A stretch of DNA of 13,489 nucleotides from Bryobacterales bacterium. Its GTDB lineage: Bacteria; Acidobacteriota; Terriglobia; Bryobacterales; Bryobacteraceae. The stretch covers positions 3,983-17,471 of the forward strand of contig PKYZ01000262.1 of the NCBI GenBank assembly GCA_003132865.1, in the 5' to 3' direction. Under the pieces are notes generated by a model that did no database searches, was not told where the DNA came from, and was given only the letters and a program-made list of their open reading frames with translations. The translations under genes were made by a program, and so were the position numbers. Positions 6,568 through 12,044 of the stretch are shown here, in pieces (position 1 is the first letter of the stretch; each line of letters begins with the position of its first letter).

Positions 6568-9500
6568 ATGCCGGAAAATCCGTTCGTCCATCTGCACTGC
6601 CACACCGATTACTCCCTCCTCGATGGAGCCTGTGAAATCGGCCAGCTCATGGACACCGTCGTCGAGCAGAAGATGCCCGCCGTCGCCATGACCGACCACG
6701 GCAACCTGTTCGGCGCCGTCAAGTTCTACAACACCGCCAAGAGCAAAGGCGTGCACCCGGTCATCGGCTGCGAGGTCTACGTTTCGCAACAGGGCCACAA
6801 AACCCGCAGCGACACCGACCGCTACAATCACCTGATCCTGCTCTGCGAGACCCAGGAAGGCTATCGCAACCTCATCAACCTGGTCTCCACCGGCTTCCTG
6901 GAAGGCTTCTACTACAAGCCCCGCATCGACAAGGACCTGCTCGCGCGGCACTCCAAAGGGCTGATCGGCATGTCCGCCTGCCTGCGCGGCGACATTCCCG
7001 AAATCCTGCTGGCCGACCGCTACGAGGAAGCCCGCCGCACCGCCTACACCTACGCGGACATCTTCGGCAAGAACAACTTCTTTCTTGAAATCCAGGACCA
7101 CCACATGGAACAGGACAAGCGCCTGGTGCCGGCGGTCAATCGCCTCTCGGCGGAGACCGGCCTGCCGCTGGTGGCCACCAACGACGCGCACTATCTGCGC
7201 CGCGACGATGCCCGCGCGCACGAAATCCTGCTCTGCATCCAGACCGGCAAGACCATGAGCGATCCATCGCGCATGAAATGGAACTCGCCGGATTTCTATC
7301 TGAAATCGCGCGCCGAGATGATGCAGCTCTTCGGCGAGCTGGAAGAGTCGCTCGACCGCACTTGGGAGATCGCCCAGCGCTGCCACGTCGACCTGGAAAA
7401 AATCAAGGAGCCTTTCCCGAAATTCGAAGTCCCGGCCGAGCACTCGACCGATACTTATTTCGAATTCGTCGCGCGCCAGGGTTTCGAAAGACGCCGGCTA
7501 CGGCTGGAGGCTCTGCGCGCCGCCGGCCGTCTGAAGCACGACTTGCCGGAATACGCCGAGCGTCTCGACCGCGAAATCAAGATGATCCAGAAGATGCAGT
7601 TCTCGGGCTACTTCCTGATCGTCTGGGATTTCATCCGCTTTGCGCGATCGAAATCCATTCCGGTCGGCCCGGGCCGCGGCTCTGCGGCAGGCAGCCTGGT
7701 GGGCTACGCCATGGGCATCACCGATATCGATCCGCTGCAATACGGCCTGCTGTTCGAGCGCTTCCTGAATCCCGAGCGCATCAGCCTGCCCGATATCGAT
7801 ATCGATTTCTGCATGAACCGGCGCGGCGAAGTCATCCAATACGTCACTGAGAAATACGGCCGCGAGCAGGTGGCGCAAATCATCACCTTCAACACCATGG
7901 CCGCGCGCGCCGCCATCAAAGATGTGGGCCGCGTGCTGGACATGAGCTTCGCGGACGTGGAGCGCCTCACCAAGCTGGTGCCCAACGTCCTGAACATCAC
8001 GCTCGACGACGCCATGAAAGCCGAGCCGGGCTTCGGCGAGCTGGAGCGCAAAGATCCGCGCGTGGCCGAGATCCTGCAAGTCGCGCTTCGGTTGGAAGGC
8101 ATGGCGCGCAACTGTTCCGTGCACGCCGCCGGCGTGGTCATTTCGCCGCAACCGCTGAAGGAACTCGTTCCGCTCTACCGCACCAATCGGGAAGAAATTG
8201 TCACGCAGTTCGACATGAACGGCCTCGAGAAGCTGCAGCTTCTGAAGATGGACTTCCTGGGCCTGACCACGCTCACGCTCATCGACGACGCGCTGAAGCT
8301 GATCGAGAAGCGGCACGGCGTCCGCCTGGTGCCCGAGGAGTTGCCGCTCGACGACCCGGCCACCTACGAAATCTTTTCGAAGGCCCTCACCAGCGGCATC
8401 TTCCAGTTTGAATCGTCCGGCATGCGCGACATTCTGCGCCGCTACCATCCGACGCGTATCGAGGATCTCACCGCGCTCAACGCGCTCTATCGCCCCGGCC
8501 CCCTTCAGGGCGGCATGGTAGACGACTTCATCGATCGCAAGCATGGCCGCAAGGCTGTCGCCTACGACCTGCCCGAGCTGAAGGCGCTGCTCGAAGAGAC
8601 TTACGGCGTGATCGTCTACCAGGAACAGGTGATGCAGATCTCCAACGTCCTGGCGGGCTATTCACTGGGCGAGGCCGACATTCTGCGGCGGGCAATGGGT
8701 AAGAAGAAAGCCGAAGAAATGGCCGCGCAGCGCCAGCGCTTCATCAAGGGCGCGCTGGAACGCGGCTTCCCGCAGAGGAAGATTGAAAAGATCTTCGACC
8801 TGATGGAACAGTTCGCGGGTTACGGATTCAATAAGTCGCATTCCGCGGCATACGCCTATCTGGCCTTTGTCACGGCCTATCTGAAAGCGCATTATCCGGT
8901 GGACTTCATGGCCGCGCTGCTCACCTCGGAAACCGGCAACACGGCCAAGGTGGTGAAGTATATCAACGAGTGCCGCGAGATGGGCATCACGGTGCTCCAG
9001 CCGGATGTCAACGCCAGCGATTGGAGCTTCACGCCCGACGACACTGCGCCCAACGGCAAAGGCATCCGCTTCGGGCTGGGCGCCGTCAAGAATCTGGGAC
9101 CCAACGCCGTCGAAGCCATTCGCGCCGCGCGGGAAAAGCTGGGCCGCTTCCTTTCCATCTACGAGTTCTGCGAGCACGTGGACTTGAGTTCCATCAACCG
9201 GCGCATGATCGAGAGCCTCATCCGCGCCGGCGCCATGGATTCGCTGGAGGGCACGCGCGCGCGGTTGTTCGCCGCCACCGAAAGCGCCATGGAAGCCGGG
9301 CAGCGCGTCTGGCGCGACCGCGTGAGCGGCCAGGGCGGGCTGTTCGGCGATATGACCCCGGAGGAGGGGCCCGTCGAGCGGCCACTGCCGCAAGTGCCCG
9401 ATTGGACGGGCCGCGAAAAGCTGCAAGGCGAAAAGGAGATGCTCGGCTTCTACGTGACCGGGCACCCGCTCGACGATTACGGAGACAAGATCCGCGAGCT

Positions 9501-10047
9501 GGCCACGCACGATACCGGCAATCTGGAGGGACTCGAAAGAGGGACGGAGGTGGCCTTGTGCGGCGTGCTCACGGGCATCCAGCGCAAGCGCAACCGCGAG
9601 CAGAAGCCCTGGGCCGCGATGCAGATCGAAGACCGCACCGGTTCGGTCGACGGCATGGTGTTCGCCGCCAGCTTCGAGCGGTTGGCGAATCAGATCGTGG
9701 AAGACAAGGCCGTGCTGGTGCGCGGCTTGGTGCTGCCCGAAGAAAATGCGCCGCCCAAGATTTCCGTGCAGGACATCCAGCCGCTGGAAACGGCGCGCGT
9801 GAACCTGCCGGCGCTGATATCCATCCGCGTGTGGCTGGGCCGCAATGGCGTGGCGGACAAGCCGGCTGCCTTGCGCGAGCTGTTCCGCGCCAAACCCGGC
9901 GAGTCGCAAGTGCGGCTCCGGCTGGAGATGCCGCGCGATTTTTCGGTGATCATCGACGTGCCCGCCAAGGTGCGCCCCGACCGCGAATTCAAAGCGGCGT
10001 TGGAGAAGATCTGCGGCCCGGATTGCGTGGAAGTTCTGGCGGGGTGA
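6568..10047 (+). CDS. dnaE: DNA polymerase III, alpha subunit (replicative polymerase)
   Basis: The catalytic subunit of the replicative DNA polymerase, 1159 aa, the usual DnaE1 length. The ATG at 6568 is preceded by AAAGGAAGG; a TTG at 6544 would add eight residues and lacks such a site. In order: the PHP domain opens with His8-Leu-His-Cys-His12-Thr-Asp-Tyr-Ser and Thr42-Asp-His-Gly-Asn, so its metal-binding residues look intact; a Gly-Pro-Gly-Arg-Gly-Ser-Ala-Ala-Gly-Ser nucleotide-binding loop follows; the catalytic aspartates lie in Pro408-Asp-Ile-Asp-Ile-Asp-Phe (Asp409 and Asp411), with the third, Asp562, in Lys-Met-Asp-Phe-Leu-Gly-Leu. The finger region, helix-hairpin-helix part and an OB-fold (about residues 990-1070) come next, then a short C-terminal tail. 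No operon partner is present. It is flanked on both sides by toxin-antitoxin-like genes. Confidence 0.98.
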   Translation: MPENPFVHLHCHTDYSLLDGACEIGQLMDTVVEQKMPAVAMTDHGNLFGAVKFYNTAKSKGVHPVIGCEVYVSQQGHKTRSDTDRYNHLILLCETQEGYRNLINLVSTGFLEGFYYKPRIDKDLLARHSKGLIGMSACLRGDIPEILLADRYEEARRTAYTYADIFGKNNFFLEIQDHHMEQDKRLVPAVNRLSAETGLPLVATNDAHYLRRDDARAHEILLCIQTGKTMSDPSRMKWNSPDFYLKSRAEMMQLFGELEESLDRTWEIAQRCHVDLEKIKEPFPKFEVPAEHSTDTYFEFVARQGFERRRLRLEALRAAGRLKHDLPEYAERLDREIKMIQKMQFSGYFLIVWDFIRFARSKSIPVGPGRGSAAGSLVGYAMGITDIDPLQYGLLFERFLNPERISLPDIDIDFCMNRRGEVIQYVTEKYGREQVAQIITFNTMAARAAIKDVGRVLDMSFADVERLTKLVPNVLNITLDDAMKAEPGFGELERKDPRVAEILQVALRLEGMARNCSVHAAGVVISPQPLKELVPLYRTNREEIVTQFDMNGLEKLQLLKMDFLGLTTLTLIDDALKLIEKRHGVRLVPEELPLDDPATYEIFSKALTSGIFQFESSGMRDILRRYHPTRIEDLTALNALYRPGPLQGGMVDDFIDRKHGRKAVAYDLPELKALLEETYGVIVYQEQVMQISNVLAGYSLGEADILRRAMGKKKAEEMAAQRQRFIKGALERGFPQRKIEKIFDLMEQFAGYGFNKSHSAAYAYLAFVTAYLKAHYPVDFMAALLTSETGNTAKVVKYINECREMGITVLQPDVNASDWSFTPDDTAPNGKGIRFGLGAVKNLGPNAVEAIRAAREKLGRFLSIYEFCEHVDLSSINRRMIESLIRAGAMDSLEGTRARLFAATESAMEAGQRVWRDRVSGQGGLFGDMTPEEGPVERPLPQVPDWTGREKLQGEKEMLGFYVTGHPLDDYGDKIRELATHDTGNLEGLERGTEVALCGVLTGIQRKRNREQKPWAAMQIEDRTGSVDGMVFAASFERLANQIVEDKAVLVRGLVLPEENAPPKISVQDIQPLETARVNLPALISIRVWLGRNGVADKPAALRELFRAKPGESQVRLRLEMPRDFSVIIDVPAKVRPDREFKAALEKICGPDCVEVLAG

Positions 10048-10075
10048 TACCATGACCCGCTCTGCATAGGGGACG

Positions 10076-10108
10076 CATCATGACAGCACTCGATTTGATG
10101 CTATGATG
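10076..10108. promoter_or_regulatory. Imperfect inverted repeat over the vapB promoter, candidate autoregulatory operator
   Basis: CATCAT (10076-10081) and ATGATG (10103-10108) are exact reverse complements, and inside them AGC (10085-10087) faces GCT at 10100-10102. The arms overlap the predicted -35 and -10 boxes, so VapB or VapBC bound here would block RNA polymerase, the usual autoregulation of this family. This is inferred from symmetry and position. Confidence 0.4.
10080..10107 (+). promoter_or_regulatory. Sigma-70-type promoter of vapBC, predicted to give a leaderless mRNA
   Basis: ATGACA (10080-10085, 5/6 match to TTGACA) and TATGAT (10102-10107, 5/6 match to TATAAT) are 16 nt apart. 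The -10 box ends 6 nt before the vapB ATG, so transcription should begin at or within a base of the start codon. No Shine-Dalgarno is present, in agreement. Confidence 0.6.
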
Positions 10109-10113
10109 GCTCC

Positions 10114-10377
10114 ATGAGGACAACCGTCACGCTCGATCCGGACGTCGAGAAAATGCTCCGGAATTCGATCCGCGAACGCGGAGTTTCCTTCAAGCAGGCT
10201 CTGAACGAAGCGATTCGGGCGGGCTTGACCCGCGAAAGACAGCCACGCACCACGCGTTTTGTCCAGAAGTCCTATCACCTTGGACCGGCGCCGGATTTCC
10301 GCTGGGACAAGGCCCTGGCCATGGCGGACGCCATTGAAGATGAGGAAATCACTCGGAAGCTGGCGTTGCGCGAATGA
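10114..10377 (+). CDS. vapB: VapB-type antitoxin (ribbon-helix-helix)
   Basis: An 87-aa antitoxin that would bind and neutralise the VapC ribonuclease encoded just after it. The N-terminus (Arg-Thr-Thr-Val-Thr-Leu-Asp-Pro-Asp-Val) is the DNA-binding strand of a ribbon-helix-helix/CopG fold, followed by helices through Phe-Lys-Gln-Ala-Leu-Asn-Glu-Ala-Ile-Arg-Ala-Gly-Leu (residues 26-38). The C-terminal part (about 45-87), with Phe-Arg-Trp-Asp-Lys and an acidic helix, is the likely toxin-binding tail. Its stop overlaps the vapC start in ATGA at 10374-10377, coupling translation and favouring antitoxin-first synthesis. It is predicted to be translated from a leaderless mRNA. The gene appears intact. 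Confidence 0.92.
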   Translation: MRTTVTLDPDVEKMLRNSIRERGVSFKQALNEAIRAGLTRERQPRTTRFVQKSYHLGPAPDFRWDKALAMADAIEDEEITRKLALRE

Positions 10378-10844
10378 TACTTGTCGACGCCAACCTGCTC
10401 CTGTACGCCGTCGATAAAGACGCGCCGCGGCACGCCGTAGCGAAATCGTGGTGGGAGGCCACGCTTTCCAGTCCGCAGACAATTGGCCTTTCGTGGATTG
10501 TCCTCCTCGCTTTCCTTCGTCTGACGACAAGACCGAATGTGTTCCCAAAGCCGCTGTCAATCGAAGCTGCATTCGATATAGTGGATTCCTGGCTGGAACA
10601 GCCCTCAGTGACCGTAGTCCATCCAGGCCCCCGCCACGCTCGGATGCTGCGCGACCTCCTGCTTCCTTTGGGCACCGGCGGCAACCTGACAACCGATGCG
10701 CATCTCGCCGCACTCGCCCTCGAGCACGGAGCGGAACTCTGCTCATCAGACCACGACTTCGCGCGCTTCCGACTCTTGAAATGGCGCAATCCGCTTGACC
10801 CGCGATCGGGTCGCCGTGAGCCGAACAATAGACGTCTACAATAA
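10374..10844 (+). CDS. vapC: VapC toxin, PIN-domain ribonuclease
   Basis: A 156-aa PIN-domain protein. VapC toxins cut RNA, commonly tRNA or rRNA, when their antitoxin is lost. Acidic metal-binding positions are present: Asp5 in Val-Asp-Ala-Asn-Leu-Leu-Leu-Tyr-Ala, the Asp in Asn-Leu-Thr-Thr-Asp-Ala-His-Leu-Ala, and the Asp pair in Ser-Ser-Asp-His-Asp-Phe. The middle segment Ser-Trp-Ile-Val-Leu-Leu-Ala-Phe-Leu-Arg is typical of one PIN subgroup but has no Glu where many VapC proteins carry one. The protein would normally end near Lys-Trp-Arg-Asn-Pro-Leu; here it runs about 17 polar residues further, and the stop overlaps the -10 box of the next module. The start overlaps vapB. It appears intact. 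Confidence 0.9.
   Translation: MILVDANLLLYAVDKDAPRHAVAKSWWEATLSSPQTIGLSWIVLLAFLRLTTRPNVFPKPLSIEAAFDIVDSWLEQPSVTVVHPGPRHARMLRDLLLPLGTGGNLTTDAHLAALALEHGAELCSSDHDFARFRLLKWRNPLDPRSGRREPNNRRLQ
10829..10842 (+). promoter_or_regulatory. -10 box and overlapping palindrome for the 68-aa/nucleotidyltransferase pair, predicted leaderless
   Basis: TACAAT (10837-10842, 5/6 match to TATAAT) ends 6 nt before the ATG at 10849, the same spacing as at vapB. A perfect 10-bp palindrome, TAGACGTCTA (10829-10838), overlaps its upstream edge and could be an operator. No -35 box is visible at 16-18 nt. The site lies inside the last codons of vapC, so this module may have its own promoter as well as read-through from vapBC. 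Confidence 0.5.
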
Positions 10845-10848
10845 CTGT

Positions 10849-11055
10849 ATGAACCTAGTCGACCAAGCCAGGTTGGACCGCTCGGTATTTGAAGTCGGCT
10901 CGCTGGACGATGAGGATCCAGACAAAGCTTACTGGCAGACCAGATCGCCTCAGGAGCGCATGGAAGCGCTCGAATTGCTCCGGCAGATCATTTATGGCTA
11001 CGATCCAGCTACCACCCGACTTCAGAGAGTTCTTGAAGTTGTTGAACTCGAGTAA
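10849..11055 (+). CDS. Small acidic partner protein of the nucleotidyltransferase (candidate antitoxin)
   Basis: A 68-aa protein starting at the ATG at 10849. An in-frame ATG at 10795 would start inside vapC and is less likely. The sequence has an acidic first third (Leu-Asp-Asp-Glu-Asp-Pro-Asp-Lys), then Tyr-Trp-x4-Ser-Pro-Gln-Glu-Arg and an amphipathic helix through Leu-Glu-Leu-Leu-Arg-Gln-Ile-Ile-Tyr-Gly-Tyr-Asp-Pro, ending in Arg-Leu-Gln-Arg-Val. I recognise the Tyr-Gly-Tyr-Asp-Pro-Ala-Thr/Leu-Gln-Arg ending as recurrent in small proteins encoded next to MNT-like nucleotidyltransferases. The gene overlaps the next by 62 nt in another frame. An antitoxin function is inferred from size, acidity and context; no DNA-binding domain is evident. 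Confidence 0.75.
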   Translation: MNLVDQARLDRSVFEVGSLDDEDPDKAYWQTRSPQERMEALELLRQIIYGYDPATTRLQRVLEVVELE

Positions 11056-11437
11056 TGTCGAGTACCTCGTCATCGGGGGCTACGCTGTCAACTACTACGG
11101 TTTCCCGCGTGCCACTGCCGACCTCGACATTTGGATCGCGATCAGCCCCGATAATGCTCAGCGCATAACCGGAGTCCTGCGAAGCTTCGGTTTCTCCCAA
11201 GCCGATGCCGCCATGTTTCAGCAGACGCGGCAGATCGTTAGGATGGGTGTTCCGCCAGTGCGGCTGGAAATCTTGACCACCATTTCCGGAGTGGACTTCA
11301 CGGATTGTTACGCCCGCCGCGTGGAGGCCGATTTGGACGGAGTCACCGTAAACTTCATCCAACTGGACGATCTCAGGCGGAACAAGCAGGCCAGCGGCCG
11401 GCTCAAGGATCGGGTCGATCTGGAAAAGCTGCCGTAG
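10994..11437 (+). CDS. MNT-fold nucleotidyltransferase, candidate toxin (DUF6036/AbiEii-like)
   Basis: A 147-aa protein from the ATG at 10994, chosen because it gives the usual start Met-Ala-Thr-Ile-Gln-Leu-Pro-Pro-Asp-Phe. Residues 24-48 hold the minimal nucleotidyltransferase signature: Val-Ile-Gly28-Gly29-Tyr-Ala-Val, then Asp43-Leu-Asp45-Ile-Trp, the pair that binds the catalytic metal. A strand around Pro-Val-Arg-Leu-Glu-Ile-Leu-Thr follows (third acidic residue), then an Asp/Lys-rich end, Leu-Lys-Asp-Arg-Val-Asp-Leu-Glu-Lys-Leu-Pro. Related enzymes can modify RNA or proteins by adding nucleotides; the target here is unknown. The start lies inside the 68-aa gene, a 62-nt overlap that forces co-expression. 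A second, truncated copy lies 553 nt downstream. Confidence 0.82.
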   Translation: MATIQLPPDFREFLKLLNSSNVEYLVIGGYAVNYYGFPRATADLDIWIAISPDNAQRITGVLRSFGFSQADAAMFQQTRQIVRMGVPPVRLEILTTISGVDFTDCYARRVEADLDGVTVNFIQLDDLRRNKQASGRLKDRVDLEKLP

Positions 11438-11723
11438 GCTGCCCCACTCCCGGGCTGGGAGACTTCCGCTGAACTGAAACGCCCGCACGAATCAGCCCAC
11501 TTCCAGGGGCCTCTACGAATCGCACGACAACGCATTGTTCATATATTGAAGTCGATCCCTAAGGGTGTAGCAGTAGCGAACCACGTCCCTTAATGTCCCG
11601 GAGTTCGTTGAGCGCCGGACCGAATTCCCTTTCAAATTCCGCGCTGATCTCTTTAATCAAAGGCTCGTCGTTCTCGTAATATACAAGTTTCTTACGTTCA
11701 GAATAATACTGATCCTCGGATTC
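11438..11723. other. AT-richer spacer and likely insertion/recombination debris between two nucleotidyltransferase copies
   Basis: Nearly 290 nt with no complete gene. The first 120 nt contain only a weak 5-bp stem (CTCCC/GGGAG, 11447-11461) with no U-tract. The remainder is visibly AT-richer than its surroundings and carries a minus-strand open frame listed separately. It ends where homology to the upstream nucleotidyltransferase begins (about 11724). Confidence 0.45.
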
Positions 11724-11753
11724 GGGCTCCTGCGGACCTTTGGTTTCGCCCAA
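11559..11753 (-). pseudogene. Probable C-terminal remnant of an unrecognised gene
   Basis: A 64-codon open frame whose only possible starts are a TTG at 11753 or other rare codons, without a ribosome-binding site. Its last 55 codons read like a genuine protein end: rich in Glu, Lys and Tyr, with the helix Ile-Lys-Glu-Ile-Ser-Ala-Glu-Phe-Glu-Arg-Glu-Phe-Gly and a short tail Lys-Gly-Arg-Gly-Ser-Leu-Leu-Leu-His-Pro. Its first ten codons are simply the antisense of the truncated nucleotidyltransferase copy that starts near 11724. The simplest reading is a gene cut at that junction, leaving its 3' end. It could instead be a chance frame; I do not recognise the family. Confidence 0.35.
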
Positions 11754-11978
11754 GCCGATGCCGCCTGGTTCCAGCAGACGCGGCAGATCATCAGGATGGG
11801 CGTTCTACCCTTGCGCCTGGAGATCCTGACAACCATTTCCGGCGTCGAGTTCGCGGACTGTTACTCCCGGCGCTTGGAAGCCGAGCTGGATGGCGTCGCC
11901 GTAAACTTCATCCACCTGGACGATCTCAAACAATACCGGCCCGGATCCGAAACGAAACGCGCGAAGGCTGCGTCTTAA
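11724..11978 (+). pseudogene. Truncated, diverged second copy of the MNT-fold nucleotidyltransferase
   Basis: Positions 11724-11930 align with 11171-11377 of the intact nucleotidyltransferase gene at a constant 553-nt offset and without gaps. The two encoded segments agree at about 54 of 69 residues by eye, for example sharing Gln-Ala-Asp-Ala-Ala, Gln-Gln-Thr-Arg-Gln-Ile and Leu-Glu-Ile-Leu-Thr-Thr-Ile-Ser-Gly-Val. The N-terminal part with the Gly-Gly and Asp-x-Asp catalytic residues is missing, and after about 11930 the reading diverges into 15 unrelated residues before a stop. An open frame from the ATG at 11796 survives, but it cannot make an active enzyme. The divergence argues for an old paralogue that was cut down rather than a fresh duplication. 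Confidence 0.8.
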
Positions 11979-12031
11979 TAGTTGGTCCTATCCTCGGAAT
12001 GGCGCACCAGTGCATTCCTCGCGGGGCTGAC

Positions 12032-12036
12032 GGAGG
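12032..12036 (+). promoter_or_regulatory. Shine-Dalgarno deciding the GTG start of the SBBP-repeat protein
   Basis: GGAGG lies 8 nt upstream of the GTG at 12045 and 11 nt upstream of a second GTG at 12048. The spacing favours 12045 over the earlier in-frame TTG at 11982, which follows directly after an in-frame stop and has no such site. Confidence 0.6.
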
Positions 12037-12044
12037 AAAAGCAA

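Noticed and set aside
6202..7443. A 413-codon open frame on the minus strand over the start of dnaE
   Set aside because: It is the antisense of a clearly coding, GC-rich gene; its product is dominated by Val, Ala, Gly, Asp and His runs typical of such shadows, and it has no recognisable domain.
7498..10053. Further long minus-strand open frames (about 350 and 460 codons) antisense to dnaE
   Set aside because: They have the same shadow character, with no ribosome-binding site or family motif, while dnaE motifs fill the plus strand throughout.
11447..11461. CTCCC/GGGAG hairpin after the nucleotidyltransferase as an intrinsic terminator
   Set aside because: The stem has only 5 bp and is followed by no run of T, so termination here is not supported.
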